A stretch of DNA of 64,000 nucleotides from Bordetella genomosp. 4 (GCF_002261185.1 NZ_NEVQ01000008.1:264584-328583), one strand, 5' to 3'; numbered from the stretch's first letter, positions 44,203 through 54,018 are shown. Numbers and translations are program-made. The notes: a model not told the origin generated them from the letters alone.

Positions 44203-45276
44203 ATGTTGAAGACGAAGCAATGGATGTCGGCCGCTGTCATGGTGATTGCGCCCTGGCTGGCCTTGGCACAGGCGCCCAGCGACTTGGGCAAGCGCCTGGC
44301 CGACGGTTATGCGCGGCCTGCCGTCGCCAAACTGGCCGAGCAGGCCGATCATTTGCAGCAGGCTTTGAAGACCTGGTGCGATAGCAGCGGACAAGCCGAT
44401 GTGAAAGGCGTACAGCAGGCTTTTGCTGGGACGATGCAGGCCTGGGCTGGCGTGGAGTTTTTGCGTTTCGGTCCGTTGGTGCAGGGCAACCGCTATGAGA
44501 AATTGGCATTCTGGCCCGACACCCGCGGGGTGATGCAGCGTCAGGTCCGCGCGTTGTTGGCTGCGGCCGATCCTGCTGCGGTGGCGCCGGGGGCACTGGC
44601 CTCGCGCAGCGTGGCGATGCAAGGTTTGCCTGCATTGGAATATGTGTTGTACGACACGCCAGGCTTGGTGAAATCTGCGCCGGGCAAAGACACGCCCTAT
44701 GCGTGCAGCTACGCCGTGGCCGTGGCGGGTAATGTCGCGGCGGTGTCGGACGAGTTGCAGCAGGCCTGGAGCCCCGAGGGTGAATTCGGGCGGCAATTTA
44801 CTGCGCCTGCTGCGGGCAATGACTTGTATCGCACTCAACAAGAGGTCGCGGCCGAGGCCATCAAAGCATTGTCGACAGGTCTGCAATTTGCGCGCGACGT
44901 CAAATTGTTGCCTGTGTTGGGCGACTCCGCGCAGGCAGCCCGCGCGCAGCGTGCCGCATTCTGGCGCAGCGGGTCGACTGTACCGATGTTGGCGGCAAGC
45001 ATAAAAGGGATGCGTGCGTTTTACGACGCGGGCGGCTATCGCTATCCCAAGGGCGAAGAATGGATCGGGGCCTCGTTGACCGGTGAACTCGATCGCGCCG
45101 CTGAGGTGTTGGATAAGGTGAACGAACCACTGCAGCAATTGTTGGCCGACGAGGCGGGATGGCAACGCTTGGCATTGGTGGGTTTGATCCTGAAAAACGC
45201 CAAGGACATTGTGGATCAGAATTTTGCGCCTGCCATGGGCGTCACGATTGGATTCAATGCGCTCGATGGAGATTGA
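44203..45276 (+). CDS. Imelysin-family periplasmic protein, copy 2
   Basis: A 357-residue exported protein. The signal peptide ends at LALAQA. The core includes QAFAGTMQAWAGVEFLRFGPLVQGNRYEKLAFWPDTRGVMQRQVR, ALEYVLYD (family GLPALEYVL motif) and AYAVAVAGN-like segments. It belongs to a different imelysin branch from the first copy and is shorter, lacking its long inserted loop. ATG 44203 has AGGAG seven bases upstream; the GTG at 44179 overlaps the previous stop codon and would add eight residues. Pairs of divergent imelysins around a dihaem protein are the standard layout. Confidence 0.88.
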   Translation: MLKTKQWMSAAVMVIAPWLALAQAPSDLGKRLADGYARPAVAKLAEQADHLQQALKTWCDSSGQADVKGVQQAFAGTMQAWAGVEFLRFGPLVQGNRYEKLAFWPDTRGVMQRQVRALLAAADPAAVAPGALASRSVAMQGLPALEYVLYDTPGLVKSAPGKDTPYACSYAVAVAGNVAAVSDELQQAWSPEGEFGRQFTAPAAGNDLYRTQQEVAAEAIKALSTGLQFARDVKLLPVLGDSAQAARAQRAAFWRSGSTVPMLAASIKGMRAFYDAGGYRYPKGEEWIGASLTGELDRAAEVLDKVNEPLQQLLADEAGWQRLALVGLILKNAKDIVDQNFAPAMGVTIGFNALDGD

Positions 45277-46411
45277 TCGCCGCCGCTTTTTGGCCTTGAC
45301 TGCGCTGGCTGGTCTGTCGCCTGCGGTATTACGTGCTGCGACGGGCTTGCCAGAGGACGTGGCCAGCCGTACAGACCCTTTGACCGCTGCCGAGGGGCCG
45401 CTGTATGTGGCCGCGCGCAAGGCTCATGGTCGTTATGAGGCCGTTGTATTAGACGTGCAGGGCCGTGACCAACTGGTGGTGCCCATGCCCGCTCGTGGCC
45501 ACAGTTTTGCGTTGGATCCTGCTAGAGGGCGTGCTGTGGTGTTCGGTCGCCAGCCGGGATTTTTCGCGGTCGCTTTTCGTATCGACGGTTCCCGGTCTCC
45601 CGTCGCATTGAAGGCCGTGAGCGAGCGCCATTTTTTCGGTCACGGTGTCTATCTACCCGACGGCAAACGCATGGTGGCAACAGAGAACGCCTACGAAGCG
45701 GGCAAGGGTGTTCTGGGTATTTACGATGCGTCGGAGGGCGGAGACTATCGCCGCATTGGTGAGTTTGAAACCGGCGGCATTGGCCCTCATGAGGTCGTCC
45801 TGCTGCCAGACGGCAAGACGCTTTGTGTGGCCAATGGCGGCATTCTGACGCACCCGGATTACGGCAAGCTGGAACTGAATCTGGATACGATGCGCCCGTC
45901 GTTGGCGTATATCGATGCGAACGATGGACGCTTGATCGAGCGTGTCGAGTTGACACAGGATCTGCACCGTTTGTCGATTCGTCATCTGGCCTTGGCGGCT
46001 GACGGGACCGTGTGGTTCGGCTGCCAGCACATGGGGCCTGCCAGCGAGCGGCCTGCGCTGGTGGGAAGGCATCGCAGGGGGCACGAGCCGGAGTTGTTTG
46101 CCGGCCCAGAAGACGTGCTGCGTGATTGCCGCAATTACATCGGTTCTGTTGCCGCAGATCCGGCAGGGGGCGTGATCGCGACCAGCAGTCCTGTGGGGAA
46201 TCAGGTGCTGTACTGGGACGCTGCCAGCGGTCGCATGCTTGGGACAACGCGCCTGTCGGATGGCTGCGGTGTCGCGCCGTTGGCGCCGGGACGCTTTTTA
46301 GTCAATAGCGGAATGGGCGCGCTGGTGCAGGCAGGTCCTGCGGCATCGGCGCAATCCATTCTGACGCCGTCTTCAGGTCTGTCTTGGGATAATCATTTCC
46401 GTCGTTTGTGA
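45257..46411 (+). CDS. DUF1513-family periplasmic protein with Tat signal
   Basis: A 384-residue protein of the DUF1513 family, the usual fourth member of imelysin/dihaem operons. A twin-arginine-like signal is visible near the start (EIDRRRFLALTALAGLSPAVLRAA). The rest resembles a seven-bladed beta-propeller: SFALDPARGRAVVFGRQPG, HFFGHGVYLPDG, GIGPHEVVLLPDGKTLCVANGGI and LSIRHLALAADGTVWFGCQ repeat a blade-like pattern. Starts at 45257 or 45266 both overlap the previous gene and neither has a good ribosome site. The function is unknown. Tat export suggests folding in the cytoplasm, perhaps with a metal. Confidence 0.85.
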   Translation: MRSMEIDRRRFLALTALAGLSPAVLRAATGLPEDVASRTDPLTAAEGPLYVAARKAHGRYEAVVLDVQGRDQLVVPMPARGHSFALDPARGRAVVFGRQPGFFAVAFRIDGSRSPVALKAVSERHFFGHGVYLPDGKRMVATENAYEAGKGVLGIYDASEGGDYRRIGEFETGGIGPHEVVLLPDGKTLCVANGGILTHPDYGKLELNLDTMRPSLAYIDANDGRLIERVELTQDLHRLSIRHLALAADGTVWFGCQHMGPASERPALVGRHRRGHEPELFAGPEDVLRDCRNYIGSVAADPAGGVIATSSPVGNQVLYWDAASGRMLGTTRLSDGCGVAPLAPGRFLVNSGMGALVQAGPAASAQSILTPSSGLSWDNHFRRL

Positions 46412-46477
46412 CGGAACCGAACAATACTCGGCACGGTCACCGTGATTTGATACAGTTTCCGGCTGTTTAATTATTCA

Positions 46478-46506
46478 GCGTACAACTAATGTTGTGCGCT
46501 TAATTT
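46478..46506 (+). terminator. Candidate terminator of the imelysin operon
   Basis: A 9-bp stem with one mismatch (46478-46486 with 46491-46499) and a TAAT loop, followed by T/A-rich sequence. It is the only hairpin between the operon and mscS. Confidence 0.5.
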
Positions 46507-46524
46507 TGACCTGTTGGAAAAGAC

Positions 46525-47361
46525 ATGCAAGAGTATTTGGTGAATCTGGAAGCCATCATGCCGCGATTGGCCGACGGCGCGGTCAATGTCGCCATGGCCC
46601 TGGTGATATTGATCCTTGGCTGGTGGGTATCGTCGTTGCTAGGCCGCTGGGTGCGACGCGCGGCAACGCGATCGCCGCGTATCGATGCGACGATCGTGCC
46701 GATGTTCTACAGCGTCGTGGTGTGGACCGTACGTATCTTTACGCTTATCGCCGTGTTGGCGCGCTTTGGCGTGCAAACGGCTAGTTTGATTGCGGTGTTG
46801 GGCGCGGCCGGCTTGGCGGTAGGGCTGGCATTGCAGAATACGCTGCAGAACATTGCGGCGGGCATCATGCTGTTGATTTTGCGCCCGTTGCGTACTGGTG
46901 AATATGTTGCGTTGAGCACCGGCACCGAAGGAACCGTCGAGGAAGTCGGCCTGTTCTTGTGCCGCCTGGTGCAGGCCGATGGTATTCACATCACGCTGCC
47001 CAATAGCGTAGTCTGGGGCGCGACCATCACCAATTACAGCCGCAATGTGACGCGCCGTCTGGATCTGCCTGTCACGATCCACTATAGCGACGACCTGGAT
47101 GCGGCGATCACGAGTTTGACCCAGATCGTCGAGTCGCACCCGTTGGTGTTGAAAGATCCTGCACCGCTGGTCAAGGTAAGCGAATACAAAGATAACGGGA
47201 CGGTGATCAATATCCGCATGTGGTGCGCAGCCGCGCAATACTGGGATCTGCGTTGGGGGTTGTTTCACCAGATCCGTCAGACGCTGGCGTCTTCGGGGTT
47301 CAAGGCCCCGATCCCCGTACGCGAGATTCAGGGCCAGCCCAAAGACGATTTGGCCGCCTGA
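46525..47361 (+). CDS. mscS: Small-conductance mechanosensitive channel (MscS family)
   Basis: A 278-residue channel that opens under membrane tension to release solutes after osmotic downshift. Three helices: VAMALVILILGWWVSSLL, YSVVVWTVRIFTLIAVLARF, and the pore helix GAAGLAVGLALQNTLQNIAAGIMLLILRPLRTGEYV, with the Gly/Ala ridge typical of MscS. The beta and alpha/beta domains follow (TEGTVEEVGLFLCRL, LPNSVVWGATITNYS). The length equals that of E. coli MscS. Its stop codon directly abuts the stop codon of the convergent IclR gene. Confidence 0.94.
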   Translation: MQEYLVNLEAIMPRLADGAVNVAMALVILILGWWVSSLLGRWVRRAATRSPRIDATIVPMFYSVVVWTVRIFTLIAVLARFGVQTASLIAVLGAAGLAVGLALQNTLQNIAAGIMLLILRPLRTGEYVALSTGTEGTVEEVGLFLCRLVQADGIHITLPNSVVWGATITNYSRNVTRRLDLPVTIHYSDDLDAAITSLTQIVESHPLVLKDPAPLVKVSEYKDNGTVINIRMWCAAAQYWDLRWGLFHQIRQTLASSGFKAPIPVREIQGQPKDDLAA

Positions 47362-48123
47362 TCACGTGCTGCGCAGCGAGAGCCGGGCGAGTTCCGCATG
47401 GATCCAGCCCGCGATTTCTCGCTGCCGTGGCGCAGGCATGCGGTCAATGATGGCAGTCACGCTGATCGCCAGAATGGGCGCTCCTTGCGGGTCCAGCAGG
47501 GCGCAGCCTACGCCCAGCGCACCGCGCACGGCATGGTTGCCGACGACGGCATAACCGCGCGCGCGCGTGTTCTCGATCAATCGCAGCATCTCGTGCGGCG
47601 TCATGCCGCCATATTCATCCAGGTATCCGGAGTTGCGCTCGACGATGCTGTGTGCGACAGCGTCGGGCAGGGCGGCCAGAATCGCCATCCCCCCCGAGCC
47701 GACACCCAGCGGTTGGCGCTTGCCGGCATAAGTGGCCAGGATCTGCACGGGATAGCCGCCGATTTCCCGATGCAGGCTGACCGACTCGTCGCCTTCGCGC
47801 ACCACGAGGAACACGGCGTCTCCGGTGCGCTCGGCCAGGCGTTTCAGGCTCGGCAGCGTCTGACTGATGCGGGGGTCAGGCGTCACCGTATCCGCGGTCG
47901 TCGCCCATTGTGCCCGGTATTTTTTGGTGCCGGGCACGGGTAATACCAGGCCAGCGTCTAACAACGCCGCAAGTAGACGGTAAATCGTCGGGCGCTGGAT
48001 GCCCGTCAGGCGGGCAAGGTCGGTAATGCTCAAGCCGCCTGCGCCGTGGTCGCGCAGAGTGGCCAGTACCGTCAGGCCACGGCGCAGGGTGCGCGGGCCG
48101 GAAGAGCTCTCAGAAATCGACAT
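47362..48123 (-). CDS. IclR-family transcriptional regulator
   Basis: A 253-residue regulator. The N-terminal helix-turn-helix is TLRRGLTVLATLRDHGAGGLSITDLARLTGIQRPTIYRLLAALLDAGLV (residues ~12-60). The C-terminal effector domain has VREGDESVSLHREIG, LGVGSGGMAILAALP and GYAVVGNHAVRGALGVGCAL. It is divergent from the third Bug receptor gene, 175 bases away, so it probably regulates that gene's uptake function. It ends flush against mscS: the two stop codons together form TGATCA. Confidence 0.92.
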   Translation of the reverse strand: MSISESSSGPRTLRRGLTVLATLRDHGAGGLSITDLARLTGIQRPTIYRLLAALLDAGLVLPVPGTKKYRAQWATTADTVTPDPRISQTLPSLKRLAERTGDAVFLVVREGDESVSLHREIGGYPVQILATYAGKRQPLGVGSGGMAILAALPDAVAHSIVERNSGYLDEYGGMTPHEMLRLIENTRARGYAVVGNHAVRGALGVGCALLDPQGAPILAISVTAIIDRMPAPRQREIAGWIHAELARLSLRST

Positions 48124-48298
48124 GCTGCACTCGAACTTGTAACTAATAACGATGCGAGCAGCCTTCGTAAAGCGGCGCCCTGCAAAATCGTCCGTGGTGT
48201 GGACTCTACCTTGCCGGAACGACGTTGACTAGTAGAAAATTCGGTCGGTATTACCAACCATAACGTCCGTACTATGGACACTTCACAGGAGACACGAC

Positions 48299-49291
48299 AT
48301 GACCACAGGTCAAAAGCCCCGTTTTCTTCGCCATGCCGCGTCGCTGCTTGCCGGTGTTCTGGGATCGATGGCGATTGCCGCCAGTGCCCAGGCTGCCTAC
48401 CCAGACAAGCCCGTGCACATTGTTGTAGGTTTTTCGGCGGGTGGCACGACTGACGTGATCGCTCGCATCATGGCCAAGGAGCTGACGCAGACATTGGGTC
48501 AATCCTTTGTTGTAGAAAACAAGCCCGGCGCCGGCAGCAACATCGCAACTGATTACGTAAAACGTGCGGACCCCGACGGTTACACGCTGTTGTTCGTCGC
48601 CGTGACCAGCGCCATCAACCAGACGCTCTACCGCAACGTTTCGTTCGATCTGACCAAGGACTTCGTCCCCGTCGCATTGGGTGCCAAGGTCCCGAACATT
48701 CTGGTCCTGAACCCGAATGTGCCGGTGAAGTCGGTGCAAGAACTGGTGGACTATGCCAAGGCGAATCCCGGCAAGCTGGCGTTCGCCTCATCGGGCAGCG
48801 GCACGTCGATTCACATGGCAGGCGAGCTGTTCAAGATGCGTACCGGCATTGACGTATTACACGTGCCCTACAAAGGCAGCGCGCCAGCGGTGACCGATCT
48901 GATCGGCGGCCAGGTGCAATTCATGTTCGATAACATGCCGTCTTCTTGGCCGCATGTGAAAGGCGGCAAGTTGAAAGCGTTGGCCGTGACTACGGCCAAG
49001 CGTTCGCCCTCGGCTCCCGATCTGCCCACGATGCAGGAATTGGGCTTTGACAAGTTCGACGTGTCGTCGTGGTTCGGTTTGATCGCGCCGGCCGGCACGC
49101 CGCCGGAGGTCATCGAAAAGCTCAACGCCGCCATCGTCAAGGCGCAAGACAATCCCGAAGTGCAAAAGGCGTTTGAGGGCCTGGGCGCTGTGGGTGAAAA
49201 GACGACTCCTGCTCAGTTCGGCGCTTTCATCAAGTCGGAAGTCGAAAACTGGGCGCCGGTGGTCAAGGCTTCGGGCGCGCAGGTCGACTGA
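48299..49291 (+). CDS. Bug-family tripartite tricarboxylate receptor (TctC-like), copy 3
   Basis: A 330-residue periplasmic receptor. A signal peptide ends at SAQAA. The core has YPDKPVHIVVGFSAGGTTDVIAR, VENKPGAGSNIATDYV, DPDGYTLLFVAVTSAINQ, ASSGSGTSIHMAGELFKMRTGIDVLHVPYKG and LPTMQELGFDKFDVSSWFGL. AGGAG lies before the ATG. Unlike the two receptors at 17-19 kb it is not next to any enzyme or transporter gene, so it may be an orphan receptor that relies on a distant TctAB. It is probably controlled by the divergent IclR gene. The ligand is unknown. Confidence 0.93.
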   Translation: MTTGQKPRFLRHAASLLAGVLGSMAIAASAQAAYPDKPVHIVVGFSAGGTTDVIARIMAKELTQTLGQSFVVENKPGAGSNIATDYVKRADPDGYTLLFVAVTSAINQTLYRNVSFDLTKDFVPVALGAKVPNILVLNPNVPVKSVQELVDYAKANPGKLAFASSGSGTSIHMAGELFKMRTGIDVLHVPYKGSAPAVTDLIGGQVQFMFDNMPSSWPHVKGGKLKALAVTTAKRSPSAPDLPTMQELGFDKFDVSSWFGLIAPAGTPPEVIEKLNAAIVKAQDNPEVQKAFEGLGAVGEKTTPAQFGAFIKSEVENWAPVVKASGAQVD

Positions 49292-49394
49292 GGGGGATAG
49301 GTCCGGGCGAATCTTTGACCCGGACAGCCCATAGGGCGGCAAGGAGGCAACGTAGATATCGCGTTTCCTTGCACGCTCTCGGCACGGAACGGCG

Positions 49395-49427
49395 ATCAGG
49401 CGGGCTGTGGCCCGCCCGATTGTTTGT
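49395..49427 (+). terminator. Candidate terminator after the third Bug receptor gene
   Basis: An 11-bp G/C-rich stem with one mismatch (49395-49405 with 49410-49420) and a TGTG loop, followed by a T-rich tail. It lies about 100 bases after the stop codon. Confidence 0.6.
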
Positions 49428-49499
49428 GGCGGGTGAATATGATGCAGGGCGTGGGGTGTTTGCCGAGGCGCGAGCACCTCAAGCGGAGATAGCAGAGAG

Positions 49500-50291
49500 C
49501 TATTTCTGCTTATCCCCGACGATCTTTGTTTTACGCAGCATCGCTGTGCACACCCCTCGCAGCATATCGACTTCGTCGCGGGTCAGGCCACTGCGGCTGA
49601 ACAAGTGCCGCATGCGCGGCATCAGTTTTTTGGGGTGGGCTGGGTCGAGAAACTCGATCTGGATCAAGGCTTCTTCCCAGTGTTTCAGAAATGCCAGCAC
49701 GGCCTCGCTGGGGGCAGGCGCCGCGCCCGGGTCGGCCTGTTGGGCCGTCGAGGCGGGCAACATGGCCGCGCCGGCTGCCTTGAGCAAGGCATATCTCAGT
49801 TCCCACGCGCCCAGTTGCAGGGCCTGGGCGACGTTCAGTGAACTGTATTCCGGGTTGGCGGGGATATGGCAAATGCGATGGCACAATGCGATCTGCGCGT
49901 TGGTCAGGCCCGCCCGCTCGGTGCCCAGCACGATGGCGGTGTCGCCGGATTCCGCGTTGGCCAGGTGATCGCTGGCCAGCTCTGCCGCCTGACGGATGTC
50001 GCAGGGCGGAGGCCCCAGGTCGCGCACCCGCGCCGTCAGGGCAAATGCCAGAGTGACCGGCGCCAGGGCTTCTTCCAGGGTGGCGCAGACGCGGGCGTGT
50101 TCGAGGACGTCGACGGCGCCGCTGGCCAGGGCGATGGCCTCGGGTTGCGTGGTCATATCGGGAAATTTGGGCTCGACCAGGACCAGATTCTGAAAGCCCA
50201 TCGTCTTGATGGCGCGTGCCGCCGACCCGACGTTTCCGGGGTGGCTGGGCTGTACCATGATGAACTGAACGCGTGAAAATGCTTGAGTCAT
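49500..50291 (-). CDS. trmJ: tRNA (cytidine/uridine-2'-O-)-methyltransferase TrmJ
   Basis: A 263-residue SPOUT methyltransferase that methylates the 2'-OH at tRNA position 32. Signatures are IMVQPSHPGNVGSAARAIKTMGFQNLVLVEPKFP at the start, IVLGTERAGLTNAQIALCHRICHIPANPEYSSLNVAQALQLGAWELRYA for the knot and SAM site, and a C-terminal helical domain. The length is normal. It is divergent from suhB, a neighbour found in related genomes. Confidence 0.92.
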   Translation of the reverse strand: MTQAFSRVQFIMVQPSHPGNVGSAARAIKTMGFQNLVLVEPKFPDMTTQPEAIALASGAVDVLEHARVCATLEEALAPVTLAFALTARVRDLGPPPCDIRQAAELASDHLANAESGDTAIVLGTERAGLTNAQIALCHRICHIPANPEYSSLNVAQALQLGAWELRYALLKAAGAAMLPASTAQQADPGAAPAPSEAVLAFLKHWEEALIQIEFLDPAHPKKLMPRMRHLFSRSGLTRDEVDMLRGVCTAMLRKTKIVGDKQK

Positions 50292-50443
50292 TTAAAATAC
50301 CCGGTTTGGCCTAGTGCCATCCTGATTTTTTCGGGGCTTTGCCGCGCGATTGCGGCAGGGCCGCCCCATGTTGTCGCTCAAGGGGAACCGGCTGGTGAAA
50401 CCCGGCATTCCCGTTGAGCCTTATTGCATACGTACGGAATTTT

Positions 50444-51226
50444 ATGCACCCGATGCTCAATATCGCCATCAAGGCGGCCCGGCGTGCCGGCACTATCGTC
50501 AATCGTGCCAGCCTGGACTTGGAACGAATCAGCGTAGCCCGCAAGGGACCGCGCGATTATGTCACGGATGTCGATCGTGCTGCCGAGGAGTCCATTGTCG
50601 AGACCCTGCAAGCCGCCTATCCCGATCATGCGGTGCTGGGCGAGGAATTCGGCCTGCAGGGGCCGGAGCAGGCCGAATTCCAATGGATCATTGATCCGCT
50701 GGACGGCACGACCAACTTCATCCATGGCTTGCCCAATTATGCCGTGTCGATCGCCTTGACCCAGCGTGGCCAAGTCACGCAGGCAGTGGTCTACGACCCG
50801 TCGCGCAACGAATTGTTCACCGCCAGCCGCGGCAGCGGTACGTTCCTGAACGACCGCCGTGTGCGCGTGTCGAGCCGCACCCGTTACGCCGAAGCGCTCC
50901 TGGGGGCGCACTGGCCGCGCTCGGGCGACGCCGACGCCGGCGGTGGCCGGTTCCGCCAAATGACCGAGAACTGCAGCGGCGTGCGCCGTATGGGCTCGAC
51001 CGTGCTGGATCTGGCCTATGTGGCCACGGGCCGCTTGGACGGTTTCTGCGGCCTCAAGCTCAAACCCTGGGACGTGGCGGCAGGCAGCCTGCTGATCCAG
51101 GAGGCGGGCGGCCTGGTCGCCGATCTGGACGGCGAACAAGGGTGGATGGATTCAGGCAACGTGCTCGCAGGCAGCCCCAAGATCTTTACGCAGATGCTGG
51201 CTGCCCTGCAACCGAAGCAGGACTGA
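50444..51226 (+). CDS. suhB: Inositol-1-monophosphatase SuhB
   Basis: A 260-residue Mg-dependent phosphatase; SuhB also joins rRNA antitermination complexes. Metal-site motifs are VLGEEFG, IIDPLDGTTNFIHGLP and KPWDVAAGSLLIQEAGG. The MHPMLNIAIKAARRAG start is the family's usual N-terminus, so ATG 50444 is preferred over 50414. The 220-base leader shared with the divergent trmJ gene has no other gene. Confidence 0.94.
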   Translation: MHPMLNIAIKAARRAGTIVNRASLDLERISVARKGPRDYVTDVDRAAEESIVETLQAAYPDHAVLGEEFGLQGPEQAEFQWIIDPLDGTTNFIHGLPNYAVSIALTQRGQVTQAVVYDPSRNELFTASRGSGTFLNDRRVRVSSRTRYAEALLGAHWPRSGDADAGGGRFRQMTENCSGVRRMGSTVLDLAYVATGRLDGFCGLKLKPWDVAAGSLLIQEAGGLVADLDGEQGWMDSGNVLAGSPKIFTQMLAALQPKQD

Positions 51227-51423
51227 GTACGCGTTGACTCCGGCGCATGCATGCTGCATGCCTGCGGGGCGCTGGGTCACAATAACAGGGATCGGCACCC
51301 CGGTTTTTTGCATCGTACCGGGGCAAATCCGCCTCCTGATTTATCCTCATCTGCCGGCATGTTGCCGGCAAGTCGCGCCATTTCCATGTACGATTGGCGG
51401 TTCCAAAACTTTCGGAGCTCTTG

Positions 51424-53010
51424 ATGGAGTGGCTGCAGGACCCCGCCGCGTGGGTCGGCCTGCTTACCCTGGTCGTTCTTGAAATCGTCCTGGGGATCGA
51501 TAACCTCATTTTCATTGCCATTCTGGCTGACAAGTTGCCCCCGGCGCAGCGCGACCGCGCGCGTATCGTGGGTCTGTCCTTGGCGCTGCTGATGCGTCTG
51601 GGCCTGTTGTCCGTCATGTCGTGGCTGGTCACTCTCACTGCTCCGCTATTTTCTGTCGGGCCGCTGACGTTCTCAGGTCGAGACCTGATCCTGATGGTGG
51701 GCGGCCTGTTCCTGCTGTTCAAAGGGACCCTCGAGCTCCACGAGCGCATCGAGGGCAAAACCGCTGAGGTATCCGGACCGCGCGTTTACGCCAGTTTCTG
51801 GGTCATCGTGACGCAGATCGTCGTGCTGGACGCCGTGTTCTCATTGGACTCGGTCATTACCGCCGTAGGGATGGTGGATCATCTGGCCATCATGATGATG
51901 GCGGTGACCATTGCGATCGGCGTGATGTTGATTGCCTCCAAACCGTTGACGCGTTTCGTCAATGCGCACCCTACCGTGGTGGTGCTGTGTTTGGGCTTTT
52001 TGCTGATGATCGGTTTTTCGCTGTTGGCCGAAAGCTTTGGCTTCAAAGTCCCCAAGGGCTATCTCTATGCTGCGATCGGCTTCTCGGTGGCGATCGAGGC
52101 GCTGAATCAGGTGGCGCGCCGCAATCTGCTGCGCCTGGATGCGACCCGCCCGATGCGCGACCGTACGGCCAGCGCCGTGTTGCGCATGCTGGGCAAGCGC
52201 CCGCCAGCCGAAAGCGACGATACCGCGATCGCGCGACCGGACCAGCCCGACACGCCCGCCTTTGGCGTCGAAGAGCGCAACATGGTCAGTGGCGTATTGA
52301 CGCTGGCCGAGCGCTCGATACGCTCTATCATGACGCCGCGCACCGATTTGTCATGGGTCAATATCGATGACGACGCGCAGACGATACGCAAGCAGTTGAC
52401 TGAGGCGCCTCACAGCTTTTTTCCGGTATGCCGCGGCTCGCTCGACGAGGTCATCGGGATTGGCCGCGCCAAAGACCTTGTGGCCGACCTGATCACCGAC
52501 GGCCATATTCGTCGTAACCGTTTGCGTGATCCCATCATCGTGCACGAATCTATTGGTATCCTGCGCTTGATGGACACGCTGAAGCGTTCGCGCGGGCAGT
52601 TGGTGCTGGTGGCTGACGAGTTCGGTGCGATCGAGGGCTTGGTCACGCCGATCGATGTTTTCGAGGCGATTGCCGGCGAATTCCCCGATGAGGACGAACT
52701 GCCCGACATCACGCCGCTAGAGGACAACGTCTGGAGAATCGACGGCGCTGCCGACCTGCATCACGTCGAGCAAGTGCTGGAGACCGAAGGCTTGCTCGAC
52801 GATGCGCAGGACTATTCCACGCTGGCGGGCTACTTATTGGCGCGTTTTGGCCATTTGCCGCGGCCCGGCGATAGCTGCGAATACGAGGACCTGCATTATC
52901 GTTTCCGTTTCGAGGTGCTGGAACTCGATGGCCGTCGTATCGCGTCGGTGCGCGTTGAGCGTATGTCTCTGATGCCGTCTGATGCTGATGCCGATGGCGA
53001 TAGTTATTAA
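51424..53010 (+). CDS. TerC-domain membrane protein with CBS and CorC/HlyC domains (YoaE/YegH-like)
   Basis: A 528-residue three-part protein. Residues 1-240 form a TerC domain of seven helices ([34 protein letters not shown], with the acidic residues of the transport motif, and [19 protein letters not shown]). A linker follows, then two CBS domains ([19 protein letters not shown] and [23 protein letters not shown]) and the CorC/HlyC domain at ~440-515. Related TerC proteins export Mn or other metals, possibly for metal loading of exported proteins. ATG 51424 has GGAG nine bases upstream. I looked for a yybP-ykoY Mn riboswitch upstream and found none. Confidence 0.9.
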   Translation: MEWLQDPAAWVGLLTLVVLEIVLGIDNLIFIAILADKLPPAQRDRARIVGLSLALLMRLGLLSVMSWLVTLTAPLFSVGPLTFSGRDLILMVGGLFLLFKGTLELHERIEGKTAEVSGPRVYASFWVIVTQIVVLDAVFSLDSVITAVGMVDHLAIMMMAVTIAIGVMLIASKPLTRFVNAHPTVVVLCLGFLLMIGFSLLAESFGFKVPKGYLYAAIGFSVAIEALNQVARRNLLRLDATRPMRDRTASAVLRMLGKRPPAESDDTAIARPDQPDTPAFGVEERNMVSGVLTLAERSIRSIMTPRTDLSWVNIDDDAQTIRKQLTEAPHSFFPVCRGSLDEVIGIGRAKDLVADLITDGHIRRNRLRDPIIVHESIGILRLMDTLKRSRGQLVLVADEFGAIEGLVTPIDVFEAIAGEFPDEDELPDITPLEDNVWRIDGAADLHHVEQVLETEGLLDDAQDYSTLAGYLLARFGHLPRPGDSCEYEDLHYRFRFEVLELDGRRIASVRVERMSLMPSDADADGDSY

Positions 53011-53031
53011 TCCTTCTCTTCTACAGACACT

Positions 53032-53898
53032 GTGACCGATAGCACCCTATACCTGATCAAGGCTTTTTTCCTCGGCATCATCGAAGGGCTGACCGAGTTC
53101 ATTCCGGTTTCCAGCACAGGGCATTTGATCATCATCGGTGACTTGATCAATTTCACCTCGAGCTCCGGCAAGGTGTTCGAGGTAGTGATTCAGCTGGGGT
53201 CGATCCTGGCGGTGATGTGGATATTCCGCGCGCGCTTGTGGCAACTGATCCGTGGCACGCTGACCGGTGTGCCCGTTGAGGTCGCCTTTACCCGCAACCT
53301 GCTGTTGGCTTTCTTGCCGGCCGCGGTGATCGGGGCGATTTTCATCAAGACCATCAAAAGCGTCTTCTATCACCCCGGCGTGGTCGCGGTGACCCTGGTA
53401 CTGGGCGGACTCATCATGCTGTGGGTAGAGCGCCGCACGCACCATACGCCAGGCGATGTGCCAGGGGCGGCCGATGACTCTGCGTCGGATGAGCGTGCCA
53501 CGGCTCGTACGCTGGAGCAGATTACGTGGAAACAGGCGATCGGCGTCGGCGTTGCGCAGTGCGTCGCGATGATTCCTGGTGTGTCGCGTTCAGGCGCGAC
53601 AATTATTGGCGGGATGATTGCCGGTATCCAACGCAAGACGGCGACGGAGTTTTCGTTCTTTCTCGCCATGCCCACGATGCTGGGGGCGGCGGTCTATGAC
53701 ATGTACCGCAATATCGACTTACTGAGCAGTCATGATCTGTCGGCCATCGCGGTGGGCTTCATCGCGGCCTTCTTGAGCGCGTTGGTCGTGGTGCGTGCAG
53801 TCCTGCGTTTTGTGGCCAATCACACCTATCGCGTGTTTGCCTGGTACCGGATTGCGTTGGGTATCGTGGTGGCCATCTGGCTTGCGACGCACGCCTGA
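53032..53898 (+). CDS. uppP: Undecaprenyl-diphosphate phosphatase UppP (BacA)
   Basis: A 288-residue integral membrane enzyme that converts undecaprenyl diphosphate to the monophosphate, recycling the lipid carrier for peptidoglycan and other glycans. Both catalytic signatures are present: EGLTEFIPVSSTGHL near the start and MIPGVSRSGATIIGGMIAG around residue 180. Eight hydrophobic segments are visible. It starts with GTG and lacks a strong ribosome site; it begins 21 bases after the TerC/CBS gene and may share its transcript. The loop at residues ~140-160 is longer and more acidic than in E. coli. Confidence 0.95.
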   Translation: MTDSTLYLIKAFFLGIIEGLTEFIPVSSTGHLIIIGDLINFTSSSGKVFEVVIQLGSILAVMWIFRARLWQLIRGTLTGVPVEVAFTRNLLLAFLPAAVIGAIFIKTIKSVFYHPGVVAVTLVLGGLIMLWVERRTHHTPGDVPGAADDSASDERATARTLEQITWKQAIGVGVAQCVAMIPGVSRSGATIIGGMIAGIQRKTATEFSFFLAMPTMLGAAVYDMYRNIDLLSSHDLSAIAVGFIAAFLSALVVVRAVLRFVANHTYRVFAWYRIALGIVVAIWLATHA

Positions 53899-53976
53899 CG
53901 TTCTAGGAAAAACCCCACGCTGCGCCTTCGGTTTGCCGCCCCAAGGGCCCCTTTGGGTTTTGGGTGGCTCGGCAAT

Positions 53977-54018
53977 AAAAAACGCTGGATTCGTGATATC
54001 GCGAATCCAGCGTTTTTT
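53977..54018. terminator. Bidirectional terminator between uppP and lpxH
   Basis: A 17-bp perfect stem (53977-53993 with 54002-54018) with an eight-base loop, rich in G/C in its upper part and ending in A/T runs on both sides. It serves the two convergent genes. Confidence 0.92.

Noticed and set aside
43888..45420. 510-codon minus-strand frame over the dihaem and second imelysin genes
   Set aside because: It crosses two well-supported plus-strand genes and shows no family feature.
51227..51423. yybP-ykoY manganese riboswitch before the TerC/CBS gene
   Set aside because: Such genes often have one, but I could not find its conserved loops; only short unrelated hairpins are present.
53899..53970. 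G/C-rich tract after uppP as a dispersed repeat
   Set aside because: It contains partial inverted repeats (around CCCCAAGGG), but no second copy is in the window and the neighbouring terminator explains the hairpin.
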